A stretch of DNA of 64,000 nt, from assembly GCA_030762895.1 (NCBI GenBank), contig CM061070.1, positions 30,965,652-31,029,651 of the forward strand. Reading direction: 5' to 3'. Origin of the DNA: Sophora flavescens (taxonomy: Eukaryota; Streptophyta; Magnoliopsida; Fabales; Fabaceae). Positions 56,399-64,000 of this stretch are shown one piece after another. Below the pieces are notes generated by a model. It was not told the origin of the DNA, made no database searches, and worked only from the letters and a program-made list of their open reading frames with translations. Position numbers and translations under genes: made by a program. Position 1 is the stretch's first letter. Each line of letters opens with the position of its first letter.

Positions 56399-57479
56399 AT
56401 GACAACATCATCATCAATCATCCACTCATGGCATAAACATCATCATCATCAATTATTCGTAAATAATCATGTCAATCATACATAAAACGTAAATTAATCA
56501 TATAGTAAGACAAACAGTTAGGCAAATAGCAAGCAATAGGGTCATGGATTAACCCTTCATCTTACACTACCCCCAATGCCTACATGTTCATACTATCACT
56601 TCTCCCCATACCTAGTATGAAGATTCCTCTATCACCAACGAAAGCGAAAAGGAGATTAAAAGAGGCATAACCGTTACCTTTAATTGGCACTACCAAGCGA
56701 ATCCTCTCCCAAACAACGCAAGAATTTCAAGAACTTGATGGGATTAGAGGAAAGAGGGGTTGCAGCCTCACTAGGGTTGCTAAAAGTGCCAATTGTGATG
56801 GTTAACCTGTAACCCTCTCTAAAAGCTCTCTTATATAATATCAGACCCCGAGCACGGCCGTTCTCCCCTGAGCACGGGCGTGCTCAAGTCAGCACAAAGT
56901 CTACAAAACCCACGTCGAAAACTCATGCTTTCCGACATGTGCTTGTGGCTCACTCAGCCACAGCACGCAAATAAGCACGGGCGTGCTAGACATGAGCACG
57001 GTCGTGCTCGTGCACCAAAAAAGGATTTTCCACTTTAAAATCCCACTTAGCCATTTTTAACATTCCTAAGGTCAAACTATAACAACATGCAACACAGCAC
57101 ACATATAAGCACTTATAGGCTTTATACGAAAAACGGGGTGTTACACCAAGACCTACTCTTGATTTGCTCTTTAAGTAGTTCATATGAAAACCTTGCTGAT
57201 ACTCTTGTCTATGGAAGAGAATCCCTATCTCTTGAGAAGGTCCAAGCTGCTATGATTTCAAAGGAGTTGGCCAAAAAATCAGAGAACAAGGAGAATGACA
57301 TGGGGGAAATCTAATTGCAAGAGGTCGAAGTGACAAGAAAGAAGGCAAGGGGGAGAATCGATCAAGATCAAAATCAAAGGGAAAGTGGAAGTGCTTTATT
57401 TGCCATAAACAAGAACACTTAAAAAAGAACCGCCCAGAATAAGGATCTAAGAAGAAGCATACAAAGGAAGACGAAGGAG

Positions 57480-57625
57480 ATGCAGCAGTGGCATCTAATG
57501 GCTATGAGAGTGCAGATGTGATGGTAGTTACAACTTGCCAAACTAAGACAGAGTGGGTAATGGACTCTGGATGTTCATTCCATATGTGTCCCAACAAACA
57601 ATGGTTCTTGTTTACAAACAAATAA
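57480..57625 (+). pseudogene. Copia protease remnant
   Basis: The frame WVMDSGCSFHMCPNKQWF (57549-57605) has the DSG-type catalytic triad of copia aspartic protease; in the family the surrounding pattern is usually W(I/V)(L/M)DSG(A/C)S. A stop follows at 57624. Upstream the frame continues from gag without an own start. Confidence 0.75.
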
Positions 57626-57689
57626 ATGGGGGTGAAGTGGTAACGAGAAATAATTCCACATTAAAGCCATTTAATCCATTAAGCTCAAA

Positions 57690-58480
57690 TTGAATGATGG
57701 ATCTGAAAAGTGGTTGACAAATGTGAGGCATGTACCTGATTTGAAGCACAGTCTGACCTCCCTTTGAACTTTGGAAGAAGCTGGATTTGGCTTCAAGGCT
57801 AAGGACTCCCTATTGAAGGTGATCAAGGGATCTCGGGTAATAATGAAAGGATACAGAAAAAATGTCGTGTATGTACTTAAAGGAAATAACATAATTTGTA
57901 CTTCCTCTGTAGCTGCTGCAAACAATATGAGTAAAGGAAGATTGTGGCATCAAAGGCTTGCTCATATCAGTCAAAGAGGTCTGCAAGAACTTTAGAAGTA
58001 GGGGCTGCTATGTGGAGACAAAGTAGAAGGTCTTGAGTTTTGTGAGCATTGTGTGTTAGACAAGAAAACCACGGTAAAGTTCAAAACTGTAATTCACAAA
58101 ACCAAGGAGAAGCTTGATTACATACACTTAGACAAATGGGGGACATCAAGAACTCCATCTCATGGAGGTAACAGGTATTTCATCACTTTCATTGATGATT
58201 TCATTAGGAAAGTTTGGATATACTTGTTGAAAAATAAAGATGAAGCTTTTAAAACCTTTGTGCATTGGAAAACCAACGTTTAAAAACAATGTGAGAGGAA
58301 AATAAAGGCTCTAAGAACAGATAATGGTGTTGAATATTCTGGAGATAAATTCAATGATTATTGTAAAGAACATGGCATTTATAGAAACAACATTGTAAGG
58401 AAAACCCCTCAGCAAAATGGCTCACTAGAAAGACTAAATAGGACTTTGCTAGAAAGGTTTAGGTGTATGTTAATTAATTC
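57690..58480 (+). pseudogene. Copia gag_pre-integrase and integrase core
   Basis: 57771-58060 shows the pre-integrase zinc region (LWHQRLAHISQRGLQEL, then FCEHCVLDKKT: HHCC-type). The integrase core follows: LDYIHLDKWG (first aspartate), YFITFIDDFIRKVWIYL (second aspartate at FIDD), RTDNGVEYSG at 58316 and PQQNGSLERLNRTLLERFR at 58409, which contains the third acidic residue, glutamate. Stops interrupt (58281 and others). Retroviral-type strand transfer is not possible with this copy. Confidence 0.8.
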
Positions 58481-58706
58481 AGGACTATCTAAGCAATTTT
58501 GGGGAGAAGTTGTTCATAGTGCTTGCTATCTCATCAATAGAAGTCCTTCAGCTGTAATTGAATTCAAGACTCCACATAAACTCTGGAATGCCAGCCCAAC
58601 AGACTACAGGAATCTCACAATCTTCGGGTGTCCAGCTTTCTGTCATGTTAATGAAGGAAAACTTGAACCAAGAGAGGCTTGTTCATGGGATATCCTCATG
58701 GAATAA
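58446..58706 (+). pseudogene. Copia integrase C-terminal linker
   Basis: The frame continues from the integrase core: SKQFWGEVVHSACYLINRSPS and AVIEFKTPHKLWNASPTDYRNLTIFGCPAFCHVNEGKLEPR. These are the usual last blocks before the reverse transcriptase. The frame shifts at about 58680, where FMGYPHGIKDYIIWCLDKKK continues in another frame up to 58987. Confidence 0.8.
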
Positions 58707-59099
58707 AAGACTATATAATCTGGTGTCTTGACAAAAAGAAGTGCATAATCAGTAGAGATGTTACATTTCATGAAGATGAAAAATGCAAGGATACTGTAGA
58801 ACACCAAGAAGACTCCAGGCTTGAGGTGGAGTTTGATGGTGAAACAGATACAGAACAAGGTTCTAAAATTGTTGAAACTTCTGAACAAAACACTGAAGAC
58901 CAGCATGATACTATCTCAGAAAACTCAACTTTGAATGATTATGTTCTGGTTAGGGACAAAGAAAAGAGGAAAATCAAACCTCCTTAGCGGTTTGGCTATG
59001 CTGACATGATGGTCTATGCTCTAAATGTTGCATATTTGGTGGACGATGAAGAGCCTAAGTCATACAAGGAAGCCTTGAATGGAAAACACTATGACAAAT

Positions 59100-59790
59100 G
59101 ATTATTGTCGATGAAGGAAGAAATGGAATCTCTGCATAAATGGTACGCTGTAAGTGGATGTTTAAAATAAAAGAGGGAATCCCTTGAATAGAATCTCCTA
59201 GATTTAAAGCTAGATTGGTTGCAAAGTGATTCACTCAAAGAGAAGGTATAAACTTCAATAAAATATTTTCTCTAGTAGTGAAGCATTGTTCAATAATGGT
59301 GCTGTCAGCCATGGTAGCTCATTTTGACCTCCAACTTGAACAAATGGATGTCAAAACAACATTCTTGCATGAACTTGAGGAGAAGATATTCATAAGGCAG
59401 CCAGAAGGATTTGAAGAAAAAGGCAAAGAACACATGGCATGTCTTCTTAATAAATCTTTGTATGGATTAAAACAATCGTCATGCCAATGGTACAAAAGGT
59501 TTGATAGTTCTATGTTGGGGTTTGAATTCCACAGAAGTAACTTTGATAGTTGTTTTTACTATAAGCAATTAAAGTCAAGTGAACATATCTATCTTCTCCT
59601 ATATTTTGCTAATAGCATGTAAGAGCATGATCGAAATTGAAAAACTTAAAGGGTTGTTGAAAACAGAATTTGAAATGAAGGATTTGGGGCATGCTACAAA
59701 GATACTTGGAATGGATATAAAAAAGAATAAGGAGGCTAGGATAAGCTGTTACACAGAAGGGGTATTTGGAGATGGTCCTGGGTAGGTTCA
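59100..59790 (+). pseudogene. Copia reverse transcriptase (RVT_2)
   Basis: Weak early blocks at 59110-59280 (MKEEMESLHKW, ARLVAK*FTQREGI), then EQMDVKTTFLHELEEKIFIRQPEGF, then SLYGLKQSSCQWYKRFDSSM (59455-59510). The catalytic YVDDM is degenerate (LLYFANSM at 59597). After a frameshift it continues with EFEMKDLGHATKILGMDI. All recognisable as the copia reverse transcriptase, with stops and a missing catalytic DD. Inactive. Confidence 0.85.
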
Positions 59791-60570
59791 ATATGACAGA
59801 TGCTTCATCTGTTAGCATTCCTATTGCTGCACATTTCAAGTTACCTGCAAAAGACAGTCCAAAAACAAAACAGGAAGTCAAAGAAATGAAGAATGTGGCT
59901 TATGCTAGTGGTGTAGGCAGTCAAATGTATGCCATGGTGTGTACACGGTCAGATATAGCTTATGCAGACAATTTAGTCAGCATGTATATGGGGAGTCCTG
60001 GCAAACAACATTGAACATCAGTCAAGCACATCTTAAGGTATCTAAAAGGCTCTATCAACACTGGCTTAGTATATGGAAGGGATAGTCCGAAGTAAGGTGG
60101 AGCATTGGGCTTTGTAGACTCAGACTTTGTTGGAGATAGAGATAAGAGGAGGTCTCTAACTGGTTATGTGTTTACTTTATTTGGTAACACAATAAACTGG
60201 AAAGCAACTCTACAGCACATTGTTGCTTTGTCTACAACTGAGACCGACTACATAGGGGTCACAGAAGCTGTAAAAGAAGCACTATGGTTAAAAGGCTTGG
60301 TGAATGAATTGGGTTTTGTTTAAAACAATATTTGTGAGCTTTGTGATAATCAGAGTGTTATTCATCTCTATAAAAAGCATACTTTCCATGAAAGGACAAA
60401 GCATATAGATATAAGAATGTACTAGATCAAAGATGTTATTTCTAAAGGAACAATTCAAATCAACAAGGTGCATACAGCTAACAATCCTGCTGATTTCATC
60501 ACCAAGGTAGTGACATCAAGTAATTTTAGGCATTGTCTAAACCTACTAAAGATTGAAGGATTTTGAAGCA
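59791..60570 (+). pseudogene. Copia connection and RNase H
   Basis: VSIPIAAHFKLPAKDSP and MYAMVCTRSDIAYADNLVSMYMGSPGKQH end the reverse transcriptase connection. RNase H follows with GFVDSDFVGDRDKRRSLTGY (catalytic aspartate region), WKATLQHIVALSTTETDYI (glutamate) and, after a stop at 60321, CDNQSVIHLYKKHTFHERTKHIDI. The domain order is complete, but stops at 60012 and 60321 break it. Confidence 0.85.
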
Positions 60571-60629
60571 ATTTGGACAAGGATAGCACAGCAGAAAAAC
60601 CACTTTTTTCTCAGAGCTAAGTACAAAAT

Positions 60630-60644
60630 TGCTAAGGTGGGGAT
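60630..60644 (+). other. Polypurine tract of the copia element
   Basis: GCTAAGGTGGGGAT directly before the TGTTGCAG of the 3' LTR, the usual copia PPT. It fixes the inner edge of the 3' LTR. Confidence 0.8.
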
Positions 60645-61300
60645 TGTTGCAGTGATGGCATATTCAATTAAAAATTAGTTATAACTATTATCTCTGATTG
60701 TAAAACTATATTCTGTTTTATATTCTTTTCCCTCATGTTTAGGAACTTAATCCTTATATGTTGAATACCTGGTTCTTATCCATTAAAGCTTCTTGTACTG
60801 AAGTAGGGACTCTGATAGTATCAATTGTTGAGATAAAACTCTGGTGTTGTACTGATAGATTTTTAGTGGACACAAACTGAGATATAGGGAATTTTACACA
60901 AGTTCTTCTGGCTTTCCTCATATAAAGGAGTAGCACTGAGGTTTAGAACAAACTTTTGATTAAGAGAATTACAATTGGTGGGTTAGAAAGAATCACAATT
61001 CAGAGTGCTCGGGTGTAATTGGGATCAAAGGGAGAAGAGTGAAAAGAAAGAGAGTTAGAGGGAAAATAAGAAGATTATCTTCTTTACTGCTATTATTGTC
61101 TCTGATATAAACTAGACAGAAGCTGTACTTAGTCCCGGAGATGTAGGCATCACTTTGGCTGAACTCCGTCATCAAACACCTGGTATTCATTTTTCTCTTT
61201 TACTATTTTAGCCTAAGATTAAGTTTGAAAATCTTCATATTGTTGCGGTGCAAGATACTGGTGTTGTGTTTTCTATTTTTCAGGACAACCGGTCATAGCA
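60645..61300 (+). repeat. 3' LTR of the copia element
   Basis: 656 bp, TGTTGCAG...CATAGCA. It is longer than its partner by a block of about 150 bp (60765-60920) between TTGAATAC and the CATATAAAGGAG promoter-like sequence. The rest aligns with 47010-47523 with scattered differences. Confidence 0.9.
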
Positions 61301-61379
61301 CACTTGTTTTTACTGTTGTTAATATCTATATAGAGACACATGTACTAGTGCAAAATATACAATAAACGGGAAAGGTTTA

Positions 61380-61640
61380 CGTCAGTTAACTAAAAGTTAG
61401 ACGTTAAAAAGGAGGCGGCGGCAGTTTTGTACATATCAGGTTCCCTTAATTCACTTTTAACGTCAGTTATTATATGGACTGACGTTAAAATTTAAGTGAC
61501 TCACTTTTAAAGTCAGTTCTATAAACAACTGACATTAAAAGTGAACCTTTTAACGTCAGTTGTTTATTGAACTGACGTTAAAAATGAGTCACTTAACTTT
61601 TAACGTCAGTTCTTTATGCTAACTGACGCTAAAGATAGTT
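61380..61640. repeat. Subterminal repeats AACGTCAGTT of the second CACTA
   Basis: About eight copies of AACGTCAGTT or its complement AACTGACGTT in both orientations (for example 61463, 61484, 61550, 61574, 61603), often in facing pairs 15-25 bp apart. Presumed binding sites for the partner transposase protein. Confidence 0.85.
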
Positions 61641-61819
61641 TTTAAATTTTTTTAGTAACTATACGTTACCCGCGCGCCTTTCAGCTTCCACTTTCACTCA
61701 TACCTTCTCTGTTCTCTGTTCTCTCTCAAACCTTCTCTGCCCCAACCCTTCCAAGTAATCTCCTCTCTACCGCGTGCTCCTCTCCACCGCCACAAGGTCC
61801 TCTCCATCGGTAGTTACTA

Positions 61820-61850
61820 TCTATCTCTCTCTCTCTCTCTCTCGCTCTCC
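61820..61850 (+). repeat. CT microsatellite in transcript leader
   Basis: About 10 CT units in a pyrimidine-rich, GC-higher stretch (61660-61960) just inside the subterminal repeats. Such leaders precede CACTA genes. No TATA box was confirmed. Confidence 0.6.
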
Positions 61851-62634
61851 CTCCTCTCTATCGCGTGCCATAACCCTAATCTTTCACAACTCCCTCTCCC
61901 ATCTTTAGCAGGTTCTGAATTGCGCACGGCCACCACTACTCGAGCACCTTTCCATCTCCCATCTGTAAGGTACTGAACCCTAATATAAACCCTAATCTCT
62001 TCACTTTTTTCCTTTTCTTGTCTTTCTTTTTAGTTGTTAGAACTTGCTTGTAGAACCTTTTGTTTTTCTCAATGTGTGTATGTTTGCTTGTGGGATTTTG
62101 GATTAGTTGAAATTGTTTCTTGAGGTTGTTATGTTCCTGTAATTTAGATATGGGCTGCATTTTTTATGTTAAGTAAATTTGCACTGAACTATACTGAACA
62201 GTATGTTGTTGGTTGTTTAGGGAATGCACTGAACTGTATGTTGGTGCTTAATCTGGCATAGACTTGTCTAACTGAACATTAGTGTCATAGGTTTTAGATT
62301 TATCTGAGGCAAAAAAATAATTATTTCCTATGCTATTTTTGATGTTTCTGTGAGTATGTGTGATAAGCCATAGCTTATCTCTAACATAGGTTATGTAAGC
62401 ATAAAGGTTGGTCAAGTACTGAAAAATAAGCATGATTTGTCATTTTCTTAGTTCATTTTTTAAGTCCGAGAATATATCCAAAAAGTTTAATAAAGAGAGG
62501 GATAAGAACCTCATTTTTTATGGAATGTTGAATATTGTCTCGGGTTTTCTTAAAAAAGTAGGCAAGTCTTTGGAAACACTTATATTGTGCTTATATTGGA
62601 CATATGTGTGTATATCTACAGTACCTATCTAGCT

Positions 62635-62830
62635 ATGGATTGTAGTTGGATGGTTTGTAAGCACACAAGTGATGAGTATTTGAAGGGAGTGAGAGATTTT
62701 ATAGAATTTGCTCAAAGGAATGATCCTAATAGTAACGGAATGTTCTGTTGTCCTTGTGTCAAGTGTTTGAATATGAGGAAATGTACGGTGAAGGATATAC
62801 GTACTCATAAGATGGCTAGCACGTGGACCT
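62635..62830 (+). pseudogene. CACTA Transpos_assoc domain, truncated
   Basis: MDCSWMVCKHTSDEYLKGVR begins at 62635, then FIEFAQRN and FCCPCVKCLN, the cysteine cluster of Transpos_assoc, and IRTHKM. The family continues with a histidine region and then the TNP2 transposase; here the frame stops at 62829 and DUF4216 sequence begins a few bases later. The start is the usual first ATG of these proteins. Confidence 0.8.
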
Positions 62831-63397
62831 AGCTTCAATGTCGTATGTTGGAGCGGATACGACATCAATAACTTTTCCTTTTATACAAAGGAACAAGATA
62901 ACAAGAGTACCATGCAAAATAGTGAGGTTATGATAGTGGTCGAAGCAATGTACTTCTCTAGTTCAAAGGACACAAAACCCGTTAAAGCACCGATACCTTA
63001 CTTTGGAGTCATTGAACAGATTTGGGTGCTCGATTACAATAAGCTTAAGGTGCCGGTTTTTAAATGTAAGTGGGTTGATAGTAAAGGTGGTGTACAAACC
63101 GACGAATGGGGGTTTACATTGGTAGACCTTTGCAAGTTAGGTCATACAAATAAGCCTTTCATAATGGCTTCCCAAGCAAAACAAGTGTTCTACATTACCG
63201 ATCCTTCTAACAAAAGGTTGTTTGTGGTTCTCCAAGGAAAAAGCATGCATAATGGTAGTGATGAAAATCAAGATTCAACTCTTGATATTCCTGAGACTCC
63301 TTCTTTTTCAACAAACATGCCTACTATAATCGAGGAAACACAGGTGGACGATGTACATGTCACTCGTGATGATCATCACGAAGGGATATTGATATAG
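62831..63397 (+). pseudogene. CACTA DUF4216 domain, fused after deletion
   Basis: From 62835 in one frame: FSFYTKEQDNKSTMQNSEVM (about 62870), VVEAMYFSSSKD, YFGVIEQIWVLDY, VPVFKCKWVD and GFTLVDLCKLGHTNKPFIMASQAKQVFYITDPSNKR, then a charged tail and stop at 63395. This is a well-kept DUF4216. It directly follows the Transpos_assoc remnant, so TNP2 and DUF4218 are deleted. Without the TNP2 core it cannot transpose on its own. Confidence 0.85.
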
Positions 63398-63569
63398 GTA
63401 ATTTAAACTTGATTATAGTGAGAGTTTTGTTCTTTTAAGGCAAACATCTTATTTATCCATGTTAGTTTTGATTTATTTTTATTTATCCATCTGTATTTAT
63501 ATTTATCTTTAGTTATCCATGTTAAAAAAACATATTTTAATATTTACCGTTTCTGAAACAGGCATACAC

Positions 63570-63650
63570 ATGGATCACTCGGACCCGAATGTACGGGAGG
63601 ACACTATGGGGCCTACGCAGGACACTATGGAGCCTACGCATGATGATACT
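63570..63650 (+). CDS. Exon 1 of the second CACTA plant transposase gene
   Basis: Starts MDHSDPNVREDTMGPT with a repeated (T)M(G/E)PT unit and ends at a GTAAGT donor (63651). N-termini of the plant transposase_24 genes are short exons like this. The preceding region 63400-63565 is AT-rich and looks like spacer. The next exon begins after CAG at 63777. Confidence 0.6.
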
Positions 63651-63777
63651 GTAAGTTTACATGTTATATACTATCTTTATTATTTATTTATAATGTAAGT
63701 TTAAGTTCTTTATATATTCTTTATTTATCCTTGTTATACATAACCTTCTAATTTAACATTTTTTTTGTCCAAACAGA

Positions 63778-64000
63778 CATCACGGTCTCGGAAGAAACGG
63801 GGTAGAGGAGCCACGCCATTGAAGAAGTTAGAGAAGGCTAGGCAAAGTGGTCAGAAACTTGAGGTGTCATTTGATGCTAAACTAAATCCCCAGGGCCCCC
63901 GTGCTAGAGAATTTAAATTGTGAGTGATTCTACAAACCAAGCAGCACGTTAGCATCCTATACAACCATTGGGATGACATTCCACAGAACTTTAAGGATCA
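63778..64000 (+). pseudogene. Exon 2 of the second CACTA plant transposase_24 gene, partial
   Basis: SRSRKKRGRGATPLKKLEKA and SGQKLEVSFDAKLNPQGPRA match the start of plant transposase (Ptta/En/Spm) proteins. A TGA at about 63920 interrupts the frame, after which VSILYNHWDDIPQNFKD continues the same family in frame. The rest is outside the window. It is the same protein type as at 5390-6663. Confidence 0.75.

Larger units (their letters stand above)
47990..57145 (-). mobile_element. Family X LTR-like element in copia gag, TSD CCAAG, with nested elements
   Basis: Plus-strand ends TGTGACACCCTCTACC and ACGGGGTGTTACA are the inverted counterpart of the ends at 3595 and 15543. The duplication CCAAG lies at 47985-47989 and 57146-57150. 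The antisense parts 47990-48720 and about 55245-57145 match the 3595-15543 element (for example ATGGATTAACCCTTCATCTTACAC at 56545 and GCACGGTCGTGCT palindromes at 55245 and 56995). Between them lies a sense-orientation relative (48721-55240), and inside that 50007-53893. The hAT MITE at 55633 is also inside. No gag or pol. Confidence 0.8.
47550..57450 (+). pseudogene. Copia gag, interrupted by the nested insertion
   Basis: The first part (47565-47950) shows NRKNDFALWRLKMRSMLVHQ and SATSLWLQLEHLYMTKS, then YLKQRLYTIKM, typical of copia gag. A stop at 47694 lies between the two open pieces. It breaks at 47989 with the TSD of the insertion and resumes at 57151 (SSYENLADTLVYGRE at 57176). It ends with the zinc knuckle at about 57389-57440, where CFICHKQEHLKKN lacks the last cysteine of the CCHC set. 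More stops follow. Confidence 0.8.
47010..61300 (+). mobile_element. Ty1/copia retrotransposon, split by a nested 9.2-kb insertion
   Basis: The two LTRs begin TGTTGCAG and end CGGTCATAGCA/TGGTCATAACA (47010-47523, 60645-61300), with flanks CACTC (47005-47009) and CACTT (61301-61305), a 5-bp duplication with one change. The order gag, zinc knuckle, protease, integrase, reverse transcriptase, RNase H, PPT is that of Ty1/copia. Net length is about 5.1 kb without the insertion at 47990-57145. Every domain has stops or frameshifts, so it is inactive. Confidence 0.9.
61343..64000 (+). mobile_element. Second CACTA element, 5' part; runs past the window end
   Basis: The left end TACTAGTGCAAAATATAC differs from a CACTAGTGCAAAA-type terminus by one base. 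It is followed by dense AACGTCAGTT / AACTGACGTT subterminal repeats (61380-61640), a pyrimidine-rich leader, and plus-strand coding pieces of CACTA proteins (62635-63917). The right end is not in the window, so the target duplication cannot be tested. The family differs from the first CACTA by ends and subterminal motif. Confidence 0.75.

Overview
This window looks like a repeat-dense intergenic block of a plant nuclear genome, most likely a eudicot. The DNA is AT-rich and intron-containing. It is made almost entirely of plant-type transposable elements: CACTA (TNP2 plus plant transposase_24), Ty3/gypsy chromovirus, Ty1/copia, plant L1-type LINE, hAT MITEs, a tRNA-derived SINE and long LTRs with TGTAACACCC-type ends. 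I cannot name the species; a legume is possible but unproven. I see no convincing host protein-coding gene.

Layout. 1-2354: decayed retroelement sequence with a primer-binding-site-like motif. 2355-3581: a hAT MITE (TSD CTCCTAAG) holding a second hAT element (TSD ATGGGTCA) and a tRNA-derived SINE core. 3595-15543: a LTR-like element (TSD CTGTG) split by a complete 9.5-kb CACTA transposon (4478-13967, TSD GAT) that carries a broken TNP2-type transposase gene and a second plant-transposase gene, both on the minus strand. 15.6-19.2 kb: decayed repeats, a palindrome cluster and a LINE RNase H relic. 19.2-43.7 kb: one old Ty3/gypsy chromovirus on the minus strand with a chromodomain-like end, hugely expanded by insertions. 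In the left LTR these are 20618-26386 and 26928-28256; in the internal region 30125-31525 and 32560-33425; in the right LTR 36703-40520 and a 5'-truncated LINE at 40999-42968. 43.7-47.0 kb: decayed repeats. 47010-61300: a Ty1/copia element (LTRs, PBS, PPT) whose gag is split by a 9.2-kb insertion (47990-57145, TSD CCAAG). That insertion holds an opposite-orientation relative, another solo-LTR-like insert (50007-53893, TSD TGTTG) and a hAT MITE (55633-56398, TSD ATGACAAC). 61343-64000: the 5' part of a second CACTA family with AACGTCAGTT subterminal repeats and an internal deletion that removes the TNP2 domain.

The strongest evidence is structural. Most insertions have matching target-site duplications. 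Several are confirmed inside the window, because the two gypsy LTRs act as filled and empty versions of the same site, or because an interrupted reading frame closes exactly when the insert is removed. The order of insertion can therefore be read directly. All transposase and pol genes seen are broken or incomplete, so any present activity would need enzymes supplied in trans.
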